5,843 nt of DNA from Ignavibacteriaceae bacterium. Its GTDB lineage: Bacteria; Bacteroidota; Ignavibacteria; Ignavibacteriales; Ignavibacteriaceae. Below are positions 1 to 5,843 of this stretch, in pieces. A model generated the notes under the pieces. It saw nothing but the letters and a program-made list of their open reading frames with translations, was not told the DNA's origin and ran no database searches. Every line of letters begins with the position of its first letter. Position 1 is the first letter of the stretch. The stretch lies in the NCBI GenBank assembly GCA_022865965.1, contig JALHTS010000126.1, forward strand, positions 1 through 5,843. Reading direction: 5' to 3'. The position numbers and the translations under genes are program-made.

Positions 1-2239
1 AGAAGCTCTGTTCTATCATAGTTCAGAGCGAAAAGGCAAGATTGAAGTAATACCAACCAAACCTTGTTTAACCTCCCGTGATCTATCCCTTGCATACACA
101 CCGGGAGTTGCAGAACCATGCAGGGAAATTCATAAAAATGTAGAAGATGTTTATAAGTACACCGCAAGAGGAAATCTTGTTGCTGTTGTTTCAAATGGAA
201 CAGCAGTTTTAGGTCTTGGCGATATCGGTCCTGAAGCTGGTAAACCGGTAATGGAAGGAAAAGGAGTTCTATTTAAAAGATTTGCAGATATCGATGTATT
301 CGATATAGAACTCGCCAGTAAAGATACTCAAGAAATCATTCGCACTGTTCAAATGCTTGAACCAACATTTGGTGGAATAAATCTTGAAGATATAAAAGCA
401 CCAGAATGTTTTGAGATTGAGGAAACTCTGAAAGCTACTATGAATATTCCTGTATTCCACGATGATCAGCATGGAACAGCAATAATTTCTTGTGCTGCAC
501 TAATCAATGCAGTTGAATTAGCGGGCAAAAAAATTAACGAAGTAAGAATTGTCGTTAACGGTGCAGGCGCTGCAGCTATTTCCTGCTGTAAGCTTTATGT
601 AAGAGCCGGGGCTAAACGAGAAAACATTTATATGTTCGATTCTAAAGGCTGCATAACAAAAGACAGAAAAGATCTTAACAAGTACAAAGAGGAATTTGCA
701 CAGAAAAAAGGTTTTCCATCTCTTGCCGATGCATTTAAAGATGCAGATGTTTTCGTTGGATTATCTGTTGGTGGTGTTGTTTCTAAGGATATGGTTAAAG
801 TTATGGCACCTGATCCAATAATTTTTGCTATGGCAAATCCTGATCCTGAAATAATGTATGATGAAGCTGTTTCTGTTCGCGATGATTTGATCATGGCGAC
901 AGGCAGAAGCGATTTTCCTAATCAGGTAAATAATGTACTTGGATTTCCATTTATTTTCCGTGGCGCTTTAGATGTTCGTGCTTCTGCCATAAATGAAGAA
1001 ATGAAAATGGCTGCCACGTTGGCTTTATCAAATCTTGCAAAAGAAAAAGTACCGGAAATGGTTATAAAAGCTTATGGCGGCGAAGACTTTGAATTTGGCA
1101 GGACATATATAATTCCTAAGCCATTTGACCCGCGAGTACTGTGGTATGTTGCACCAGCGGTTGCTAAAGCTGCAATTGAAACAGGTGTAGCAAAAATTAC
1201 AGAGGTTGATTGGGCTGCTTATGAAGAAGAACTAAAGGAAAGACTTGGACTTTCTAAAGAAATAGTTCGCGTGATGGTTCATAAAGCGCAGAAAAAACCC
1301 GGAAAAGTGGTTTATCCCGAAGGTGAAAATGAAAATATTATTCGTGCTGCTCACGCTGTATATAGCGATGGTATAGCCTTACCAATTCTTATCGGAAATG
1401 AAAAAGTTATCAAAAGAGAAATTGAAAGAATTGGATATGATCTTAGTGAATTTACCATTGTAGATCCAGAAACGAGTAAAAAACTTGATGAGTACGCGCA
1501 CGCATATTTCAAAAAGCGCCAGAGAAAAGGAGCTACATTATACGATTCTCATGAATTGATGAAAAAGAATAATTACTTTGGCTCAATGATACTTGAACTT
1601 GGTGAAGCCGATGCGCTTATAAGTGGGCACACAACAAGTTATCCTAATACAATTCGTCCTGCGCTTCAATGTATTGGAGTGAGAGAGGGATTTAATACTG
1701 TCGCTGGATTGTATATAGTAGTTGCAAAGAAAGATACATACTTCTTTGCCGACTGTACCGTTAATGTCAATCCAAATGCAGAGCAATTAGCCGAGATAGC
1801 AATTCTGACATCAGATACGGTTAAAGAATTTGACATTACTCCGCGTATTGCAATGTTATCATTCAGTAATTTTGGTTCAGCCAAATATCCCGAGTCAATC
1901 AAAGTATCACAAGCAACAAAAATCGTTAAAAAAATGAGACCCGACTTAATGATCGATGGAGAAATGCAAGCCGATACAGCCATTGTTCCTGAAATATTTG
2001 CTAAGACGTTTTCATTTACAGATCTGAAAGGGAAACCGAACGTTTTAATATTTCCAAATCTTGATGCAAGTAATATTGCATACAAACTTATGGCAAGAAT
2101 CGGACAGGCAACAGTAATCGGTCCAATTCTTATGGGAATGAAAAAGCCTGTTCACGTCCTTCAGAGAGCGGTAACAGTTGATGATATTATAAATATGACT
2201 GCAATAGCTGTAGTAGATGCAAATACAAAAGCGAAATAA
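1..2239 (+). CDS. maeB: NADP-dependent malic enzyme fused to phosphotransacetylase-like domain (5' end cut off)
   Basis: Oxidative decarboxylation of malate to pyruvate and CO2 with NADPH formation, in the cytoplasm. The reading frame is open from base 2, giving 745 visible residues; ATG 251 is internal, because conserved malic-enzyme sequence precedes it ([12 protein letters not shown] at residues 29-40, [19 protein letters not shown] at 53-71). By recalled E. coli MaeB, fewer than about 15 residues are missing. The malic N-domain continues through GGINLED (124-130) and HDDQHGT (153-159). A Rossmann fold follows with GAGAAA (187-192) and D213 after its second strand, then [17 protein letters not shown] (301-317). 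From about residue 419 to the end lies the Pta-like domain, with SNFGSA where active Pta enzymes have STKGSA. In characterised MaeB proteins this domain has no transacetylase activity and mediates acetyl-CoA inhibition; the same role here is inferred. The gene ends 5 bp before a strong terminator, so the next gene is a separate unit. The cofactor preference (NADP) is by family, not read directly. Confidence 0.96.
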   Translation, partial: EALFYHSSERKGKIEVIPTKPCLTSRDLSLAYTPGVAEPCREIHKNVEDVYKYTARGNLVAVVSNGTAVLGLGDIGPEAGKPVMEGKGVLFKRFADIDVFDIELASKDTQEIIRTVQMLEPTFGGINLEDIKAPECFEIEETLKATMNIPVFHDDQHGTAIISCAALINAVELAGKKINEVRIVVNGAGAAAISCCKLYVRAGAKRENIYMFDSKGCITKDRKDLNKYKEEFAQKKGFPSLADAFKDADVFVGLSVGGVVSKDMVKVMAPDPIIFAMANPDPEIMYDEAVSVRDDLIMATGRSDFPNQVNNVLGFPFIFRGALDVRASAINEEMKMAATLALSNLAKEKVPEMVIKAYGGEDFEFGRTYIIPKPFDPRVLWYVAPAVAKAAIETGVAKITEVDWAAYEEELKERLGLSKEIVRVMVHKAQKKPGKVVYPEGENENIIRAAHAVYSDGIALPILIGNEKVIKREIERIGYDLSEFTIVDPETSKKLDEYAHAYFKKRQRKGATLYDSHELMKKNNYFGSMILELGEADALISGHTTSYPNTIRPALQCIGVREGFNTVAGLYIVVAKKDTYFFADCTVNVNPNAEQLAEIAILTSDTVKEFDITPRIAMLSFSNFGSAKYPESIKVSQATKIVKKMRPDLMIDGEMQADTAIVPEIFAKTFSFTDLKGKPNVLIFPNLDASNIAYKLMARIGQATVIGPILMGMKKPVHVLQRAVTVDDIINMTAIAVVDANTKAK

Positions 2240-2244
2240 AATTT

Positions 2245-2272
2245 AAGACCGGAATTTTTCCGGTCTTTTTTT
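2245..2272 (+). terminator. Rho-independent terminator of maeB
   Basis: A perfect 10-bp inverted repeat (2245-2254 AAGACCGGAA, 2258-2267 TTCCGGTCTT) with a 3-nt T loop is followed directly by a T run reaching 2272. It begins five bases after the maeB stop codon, the expected place for intrinsic termination. The lower A/T pairs overlap the T run. Confidence 0.92.
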
Positions 2273-2450
2273 CAAAAATTCATTACCTAATTATTTGAAC
2301 GAATTAAATATATAACATTTATTAAATTGCAGCGAAGTCTGATTTAGTATATTAAAACGTATGTTTACAATGAATTTTAATTTAGATAAACCTACAAGGG
2401 AAATTAAGCTTTGTTTTTCAGTATGATATTCATTCTAAAAGAGAATTAAA
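2273..2450 (+). other. Intergenic leader before the SdiA-regulated family gene
   Basis: This 178-bp, very AT-rich stretch between the maeB terminator and the next start codon must hold the promoter of the downstream gene, since the terminator should block read-through. No convincing promoter was found. The nearest matches to the Bacteroidota -7 element TAnnTTTG are TATGTTTA at 2360-2367 (one mismatch) and TAAGCTTTG at 2405-2413 (one extra base), and neither has a clear TTG element about 20 bp upstream. The ribosome binding site is weak: only GAGAA at 2441-2445, in A-rich sequence. Confidence 0.4.
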
Positions 2451-3296
2451 ATGAAATCAAAAAATATTTTATTTGCATTTTTAATTTTTGTTTTATCAGC
2501 CTCAATTCTTAATGCTCAAAAGAATCAATCTTTTTTAAGTAAGTATGACTTCACTAAGTCTAATCAGATACTAAAGCTGGATAAAGAATTAGATAATATT
2601 TCCGATCTGGTTATAGATATGAACGGGAAATATTATGCTAAGAATTACGAAGCTGGAAAATTATTTGAACTTGATATGAAAACCGGAAAGATCATTAATT
2701 CTTTTAACCTGAGTAATGAACCAGCAAAAGAAAAGTTTAAAGGAATTACTATAGCAGATAAATATTTCTATTCGGTTAATAACACAGGAGAAATATTTCA
2801 ACTTAAAAAGACTAGTGACAAAGGTTTTATCGTACATCAAAAATATGCGACTAAACTAAATCATAAGAACGAGGTTGAAGGAATTACTTACAATCCTAAA
2901 GAAGACAAATTATTAGTTGTTTGTAAAGGAGAACCCGGCTTTGCGTTAAAAGAAGTAAAAGCAATTTATTTGTTTGATTTGAAATCCAACAAGTTGGAAA
3001 ATTTTCCTTCAATTATGATACACTTATCGGAAATAAAGAAACAATTTGGATTAACAGATTTTTCTCCTTCGGACATCGAATACAATACTGCAAATGGCAA
3101 TCTTCTCATACTTTCATCAAAAGATCCTGCCATAATTGAACTGAGTCCAAGGCGTAAGTTGATAGATTGCATCAAACTGGACAAGAATATCCATTGGAAT
3201 CCGGAAAGTATTACAGTTACTAAAGATGATACAATTATTATTTCTGATAAAGTTGATAAAAAATTTTCCAAACTTACATTTTACAATAAAAAATAA
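2451..3296 (+). CDS. Exported SdiA-regulated (YjiK-like) family beta-propeller protein
   Basis: A 281-residue protein with a signal peptide: basic start MKSKN, hydrophobic core at about residues 6-19, and probable cleavage after LNA at residue 22, before Q23. It is therefore expected in the periplasm or outside the cell. The mature part shows the recurring blade pattern of the SdiA-regulated domain family (a beta-propeller related to SMP-30/NHL proteins): KFKGIT (95-100), EVEGITY (141-147) with LLVVCKG (154-160), FSPSDIEY (204-211) and NPESIT (250-255) followed by DDTIIISDK. The biochemical function of this family is not established; the name comes from an E. coli gene controlled by SdiA and implies no quorum-sensing role here. 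The ATG at 2451 is chosen because it begins the signal peptide, although its Shine-Dalgarno is poor. The gene is monocistronic: a terminator lies upstream and an opposing gene starts 15 bp beyond its stop. The family call rests on motif pattern only. Confidence 0.75.
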   Translation: MKSKNILFAFLIFVLSASILNAQKNQSFLSKYDFTKSNQILKLDKELDNISDLVIDMNGKYYAKNYEAGKLFELDMKTGKIINSFNLSNEPAKEKFKGITIADKYFYSVNNTGEIFQLKKTSDKGFIVHQKYATKLNHKNEVEGITYNPKEDKLLVVCKGEPGFALKEVKAIYLFDLKSNKLENFPSIMIHLSEIKKQFGLTDFSPSDIEYNTANGNLLILSSKDPAIIELSPRRKLIDCIKLDKNIHWNPESITVTKDDTIIISDKVDKKFSKLTFYNKK

Positions 3297-3320
3297 ATTG
3301 ATCATCTAATTTTATTTTTT
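3288..3320. terminator. Possible bidirectional A/T hairpin between convergent genes
   Basis: AAAAAATAAATT (3288-3299) can pair with AATTTTATTTTTT (3308-3320) with one bulged base and an 8-nt loop. Each arm is U-rich when transcribed in the matching direction, and the T run continues to 3323. The arms contain the stop codons of both flanking genes (3294-3296 and 3312-3314). The stem has no G or C pairs, so it would be weak; termination here is inferred from position and symmetry. Confidence 0.35.
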
Positions 3321-3806
3321 TTTCGGAAATTCAAAAGATAGAAGTCTACAAGATTTTGCCGATATTTCCTTCCAGTTTCCTTCAAATTCGTATTCAGTAA
3401 TGCCGCAAGTTGGAATATTATCTATATAAGTATCGCAAAGGAAATTATGAAGAGTTGTAAATCCGGGATTGTGGCCAAAGACAAGCAATGTTTGTACATC
3501 CTCACTTGTTTCTTTTATTACTTCAATAATATCATTGTATTCAGCTTCATATAATTTCTTATCAATTATTATATTTTCAGAAAGTAAGTGTAACTCATTG
3601 CAAATTAGATTTGCTGTTACTTTTGATCTTTTGGCATGGCTTGAAATTATCAAATCTGGTATGACATTTTTTTTCTTAAGAAGCTTACCCATAAACGGAG
3701 CATCAAGTTCACCTCTTTTATTAAGAGGTCTTTCGTGATCAGATAAGCTAGCGTCTTTCCAACTTGATTTTGCATGACGAATGAGAAAAAGTCGTTTAGC
3801 GTACAT
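3312..3806 (-). CDS. sixA: SixA-type phosphohistidine phosphatase, histidine phosphatase superfamily
   Basis: A cytoplasmic 164-residue protein, close to the usual size of SixA-like single-domain histidine phosphatases. The catalytic set is visible: RHA at residues 10-12 (R10 and the phospho-accepting H11), DHERPLNKRG at 23-32, R60 in SSHAKRS, E87 in LYEAEY, and GHNPG at 111-115 with H112. PTCGI at 132-136 matches the PTC(A/G) signature near the end of SixA proteins. E. coli SixA removes phosphate from histidine on phosphotransfer proteins; the substrate here is unknown, and no histidine kinase or phosphotransfer partner is in the window. The ATG at 3806 is the only one before an in-frame stop (3834-3836), and it lacks a clear Shine-Dalgarno. 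The lipoprotein gene ends 52 bp upstream on the same strand with no terminator-like hairpin between, so co-transcription is likely. The protein ends in three lysines encoded by nine A residues. Confidence 0.9.
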   Translation of the reverse strand: MYAKRLFLIRHAKSSWKDASLSDHERPLNKRGELDAPFMGKLLKKKNVIPDLIISSHAKRSKVTANLICNELHLLSENIIIDKKLYEAEYNDIIEVIKETSEDVQTLLVFGHNPGFTTLHNFLCDTYIDNIPTCGITEYEFEGNWKEISAKSCRLLSFEFPKKK

Positions 3807-3858
3807 TATGAAGAAGTTTTCTGTGATAATTATTTAGTTTCATTCAGGACTGACAATA

Positions 3859-4569
3859 TTAATTCTTGTTTATCCTGGAATATTCAAGAATTATTGGATA
3901 GAAATAACCTGACCCAAAATTCTTATCTTTTATAAAAGTTCCTTCAACAAGGATTTCATCACCAATCTGAGCAACATCATTGGTAGTTAAAGTTATATCG
4001 TGAGAACCTTCTGAACCTGTTCCATCCTGAATATGAAACCAGTTCCTGTTCATAATACTAAGATTTGATTTAACAACTTTTCCACGAACTTTAACTATTT
4101 TATTTACGAGCTCATCCTTCTTTGCATACAGTTCTTCGATGGTATAACCGCCTTCAGCTTTTTTTATTGTTACACTTTCTTTTGGGATCGATCCTAATTC
4201 TGTCTTATGAGGATTATTGATGTCAGTCTGATTATTTCGTCTTGCATCTTCAACAAATAGAACTGATTCAAAAGTTTTATCTAAAGTTTCACTTCTGAAA
4301 TTTTTCATTTCCATAAATTGAGAAAAATAAATCTCCTCACCGGGAGTAACATCGGATTTTGGAACAGCTATCCAATATGTTTTGCTATTCTCCGATACAT
4401 TAAGATAAGAATAACTTCCCGCATCAACTTTTTCTTTGACTGTTGCCACATGAGCTTCTTTATTCATTTCATCTGAGTGATTTAGTTGTGGTATGTTATT
4501 TTCTTGTTTCTCTTCACAACCACTCAATAATAAGCTAACTAATAGTATTCCAAAAAATATCAGTCTCAT
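3859..4569 (-). CDS. Lipoprotein with two OB-fold-like segments, function unknown
   Basis: A 236-residue protein with a lipoprotein signal: MRL, a hydrophobic run at residues 4-15, then the lipobox LLSGC with the lipidated cysteine at C18. The mature protein starts with an acidic, polar linker (19-40). Segment 1 (about 41-108) contains TYWIAVPKSDVTPGEEIYF; segment 2 (about 142-230) contains KIVKVRGKVVKS (157-168), NWFHIQDGTGSEG (176-188) and IGDEILVEGTF (202-212). The W-x-x-x-x-D-G-T-G and G-D-x-(I/L)-x-V-x-G pattern is typical of OB-fold beta barrels, including those labelled nucleic-acid-binding or NrfJ-related in exported proteins. That resemblance is from memory, and DNA binding is improbable for an envelope lipoprotein. 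A clear AGGAGA ribosome binding site (4574-4579) fixes the start. It probably leads a two-gene unit with the downstream phosphatase. No partner gene reveals its role. Confidence 0.8.
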   Translation of the reverse strand: MRLIFFGILLVSLLLSGCEEKQENNIPQLNHSDEMNKEAHVATVKEKVDAGSYSYLNVSENSKTYWIAVPKSDVTPGEEIYFSQFMEMKNFRSETLDKTFESVLFVEDARRNNQTDINNPHKTELGSIPKESVTIKKAEGGYTIEELYAKKDELVNKIVKVRGKVVKSNLSIMNRNWFHIQDGTGSEGSHDITLTTNDVAQIGDEILVEGTFIKDKNFGSGYFYPIILEYSRINKN

Positions 4570-4573
4570 TCTA

Positions 4574-4579
4574 TCTCCT
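4574..4579 (-). promoter_or_regulatory. Shine-Dalgarno site of the lipoprotein gene
   Basis: Minus-strand AGGAGA lies four bases before the ATG at 4569. It is the only canonical Shine-Dalgarno among the three complete genes here, and it settles the start codon. Confidence 0.7.
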
Positions 4580-4598
4580 ATATTTAAAATTTTGTGGG

Positions 4599-4606
4599 CA
4601 AATATA
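4599..4606 (-). promoter_or_regulatory. Candidate -7 promoter element (TATATTTG) of the lipoprotein gene
   Basis: Minus-strand TATATTTG matches the Bacteroidota -7 consensus TAnnTTTG exactly. It lies 29 bases before the ATG, which would give a leader of roughly 20 bases containing the AGGAGA site. No TTG-type -33 element is evident about 20 bp further upstream, and AT-rich sequence produces such matches by chance, so support is moderate to low. Confidence 0.4.
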
Positions 4607-4609
4607 TAG

Positions 4610-4625
4610 AAAGAATTAATTCTTT
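4610..4625. repeat. 16-bp perfect palindrome, possible operator
   Basis: AAAGAATTAATTCTTT is a perfect palindrome without a spacer, three bases upstream of the TATATTTG element when read on the minus strand. It would therefore sit between the -7 and -33 positions of the lipoprotein promoter, where a dimeric regulator could act. It is built almost only of A and T, which lowers its significance. Confidence 0.35.
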
Positions 4626-4747
4626 TATGAGAAGAATTTTTCCCATTTTAAAATTTACCGGAATGAAGTTGCTATCAGAATTGAATCCTGATGTCTTAAA
4701 ATCATTGTAAGAATGGTTGAGACAACCGGACTGATAAAAAAACAGTT
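4626..4747. other. Intergenic stretch downstream of the Asp-box protein gene
   Basis: No supported gene or clear terminator is present. Three small structures can be seen: an imperfect inverted repeat (ATCAG 4674-4678 with CTGAT 4688-4692), a tight hairpin (GGTTG 4715-4719, loop AGA, CAACC 4723-4727), and a short ACTG/CAGT pair around an A7 run at 4731-4745. Neither hairpin is followed by a T run on the strand that would need it. A 27-codon ORF (4627-4710, plus strand) lacks a ribosome binding site and is not called as a gene. Confidence 0.3.
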
Positions 4748-5843
4748 TTACTTAATTAAAACCATAGATTTTGTTTCAGAAAAATTATCAGCGGTCAGGC
4801 GATAAAAGTATATTCCGCTTGAAAAGTCTTTATTTAATTTTGAGCTATCGAAATTGATTTGATGCTTTCCTTGAGTAAAATAATCATCGGCTAAAATTGC
4901 AACTTCATTTCCAAGAACATCATATAGTTTTATTAAGATGTGACTACTGACTGCTAACTGCCAACTTATAGTTGTGTTTGGATTAAATGGATTGGGATAG
5001 TTTTGATGAAGTTTATAATCAATAGCAGATTGAAAATCATCTTCAACACTAACGGGTGGAATTACAATCGGAGCAGTCCACACCTGGTAAACACCGGTTG
5101 AATTATCCATCCAAACTGGCCAAAGTTTTCCGTTTGTATAAGTTATGTCTATGTGATCGGAAACATTGCCGGCTCCTAAACCACTCACAGCAATTGGTTG
5201 AAAATTATGATCACTTACCTGATAATCTGACCAGGTTTCACTGCCATCCATAGATCGAGATAAAAATACTCCTGTTGAATCGCTGGTTGTATTTCTATCA
5301 TCGAGGTATAAAATATTTATCCCTCCAAAAGGATCAATATGAATAGAAGGGAAGAATTGTATTTTTCCGTTATTGAAGGCATCCTGATTTACTCTTATTC
5401 CTTGTGACCATGTACTTCCATTATCAGTTGATTTAAATAAAACTATATCCGGATCATTACCTGCTGGGGCAAGTTCTTTCTGAGATGTTACGATATAAAT
5501 ATTTCCGTTATACTGACTATTAGAATTATCTACTGCTATTCTCGGCGTGCTGTTAACCCTGATATTTTGCTTTTGACTAAGTATGCCGGTTATACCGCGA
5601 GTTGGAATTGCTTTTTCCTGAACGATCCATGAACTTCCACCATTGGAAGAGATAGCAAATCCAATATAAATTTCATAAGGGGATGCAACATCTGTTGGAA
5701 TTACAGCCCAGCAGACCAACACTTCACCATTATGGTTCACATCTATGTCCGTACCAAAACATCTGATTGGTGGATTATTTATTGCAAATGTTGGAATCCA
5801 GTTTTGACCACCATTATCTGTATAAGTCATTTTAACATTATAT
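4748..5843 (-). CDS. Secreted Asp-box (BNR, sialidase-like) propeller protein with T9SS C-terminal sorting domain (5' end cut off)
   Basis: The frame stays open to the right edge (last complete codon 5840-5842). The ATG at 5828-5830 lies only eight residues before the tryptophan of an Asp-box, so it is internal and the protein begins outside the window. Numbering from that ATG, four Asp-boxes (S-x-D-x-G-x-T-W type) are visible: TDNGGQNW (4-11), SSNGGSSW (61-68), STDNGSTW (134-141) and SMDGSETW (193-200), the last with G replaced by S. Between them lie blade-like strands such as RIAVD (97-101) and LYLDDR (174-179). A linker (about 255-273) leads to a type A T9SS sorting domain at 274-360: NYPNPFNPN (277-285), LYDVLGNEV (302-310), SSGIYFYRL (337-345) and the terminal SMVLIK. 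The protein should be exported by Sec, moved across the outer membrane by T9SS, and anchored or released. Asp-boxes are structural; no sialidase catalytic set is identifiable in this part, so enzyme activity cannot be assigned. Confidence 0.9.
   Translation of the reverse strand, partial: YNVKMTYTDNGGQNWIPTFAINNPPIRCFGTDIDVNHNGEVLVCWAVIPTDVASPYEIYIGFAISSNGGSSWIVQEKAIPTRGITGILSQKQNIRVNSTPRIAVDNSNSQYNGNIYIVTSQKELAPAGNDPDIVLFKSTDNGSTWSQGIRVNQDAFNNGKIQFFPSIHIDPFGGINILYLDDRNTTSDSTGVFLSRSMDGSETWSDYQVSDHNFQPIAVSGLGAGNVSDHIDITYTNGKLWPVWMDNSTGVYQVWTAPIVIPPVSVEDDFQSAIDYKLHQNYPNPFNPNTTISWQLAVSSHILIKLYDVLGNEVAILADDYFTQGKHQINFDSSKLNKDFSSGIYFYRLTADNFSETKSMVLIK
4939..4966 (-). repeat. Four degenerate heptanucleotide repeats inside the T9SS sorting domain
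   Basis: Read on the minus strand from 4966 down to 4939, four consecutive 7-base units all begin with AGT: AGTTGGC and AGTTAGC, followed by two more diverged copies, AGTCAGT and AGTCACA. Because 7 is not a multiple of 3, each unit is read in a different phase. Together they encode SWQLAVSSH (residues 289-297) between the NPNTTI and IKLYDV strands of the sorting domain. No other run of these units occurs in the window. Confidence 0.6.

Noticed and set aside
251..253. ATG 251 as the start of maeB
   Set aside because: The 83 codons before it are in frame and encode conserved malic-enzyme sequence; the real start is outside the window.
1666..2085. 139-codon minus-strand ORF inside maeB
   Set aside because: It lies wholly within a well-conserved coding region and its translation has no family features; it is an antisense shadow.
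2351..2381. ATTAAAA/TTTTAAT inverted repeat as an operator
   Set aside because: Seven A/T-only pairs with a 17-base spacer are expected by chance in this composition.
2361..2426. 21-codon ORF on the plus strand in the gap before the SdiA-regulated family gene
   Set aside because: No ribosome binding site, no recognisable sequence, and ORFs of this size are expected by chance in such DNA.
2966..3305. Two minus-strand ORFs opposite the exported propeller gene
   Set aside because: The plus-strand protein has a signal peptide and family motifs across this region; the antisense products do not resemble anything.
3315..3323. Nine-base T run at the 3' end of sixA as a phase-variation site
   Set aside because: Slippage would only change the last few residues of a lysine tail and leave the catalytic domain intact.
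4715..4727. GGTTG-AGA-CAACC hairpin as terminator of the Asp-box protein gene
   Set aside because: On the minus strand it is followed by mixed sequence, not a T run, and on the plus strand no gene ends before it.

Overview
The window is AT-rich bacterial DNA that looks like a member of the Ignavibacteria or a close relative in the Bacteroidota/Chlorobiota group. Three signs support this. A secreted protein ends in a type IX secretion (T9SS) sorting domain opening with NYPNPFNP and followed by YDVLGNEV. A signal peptide ends in NAQ. Shine-Dalgarno signals are mostly weak, and one TAnnTTTG-type promoter element is visible. The lineage is an inference; no rRNA or other marker gene is present.

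Layout: (1) Positions 1-2239, plus strand, hold almost all of a malic enzyme fused to a phosphotransacetylase-like domain (MaeB). Its first few codons lie outside the window and it ends at a clear intrinsic terminator. (2) Positions 2451-3296, plus strand, hold an exported beta-propeller protein of the SdiA-regulated (YjiK-like) family. (3) Positions 3312-3806, minus strand, hold a SixA-type histidine phosphatase that converges on gene 2 with only 15 bp between the stop codons. (4) Positions 3859-4569, minus strand, hold a lipoprotein with two probable OB-fold-like segments. It lies 52 bp upstream of sixA and probably shares its transcript. (5) Positions 4748 to the right edge, minus strand, hold the C-terminal part of a large secreted protein with Asp-box (BNR) repeats and a T9SS sorting domain; its N-terminus lies beyond the window.

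The genes do not form an obvious pathway. MaeB is central carbon metabolism (malate to pyruvate with NADPH formation). The other four are envelope, extracellular or small regulatory proteins. No mobile element, CRISPR array, tRNA or rRNA was seen, and no stretch longer than 300 bases lacks a gene.

The window is mostly ordinary. The most unusual signal is a run of four degenerate heptanucleotide units (4939-4966) inside the T9SS sorting domain coding sequence, where a period-7 DNA repeat writes the peptide SWQLAVSSH. Secondary points of interest are a 16-bp perfect palindrome beside a promoter-like TATATTTG, an all-A/T hairpin that spans both stop codons of the convergent pair, and a lipoprotein of unknown role.
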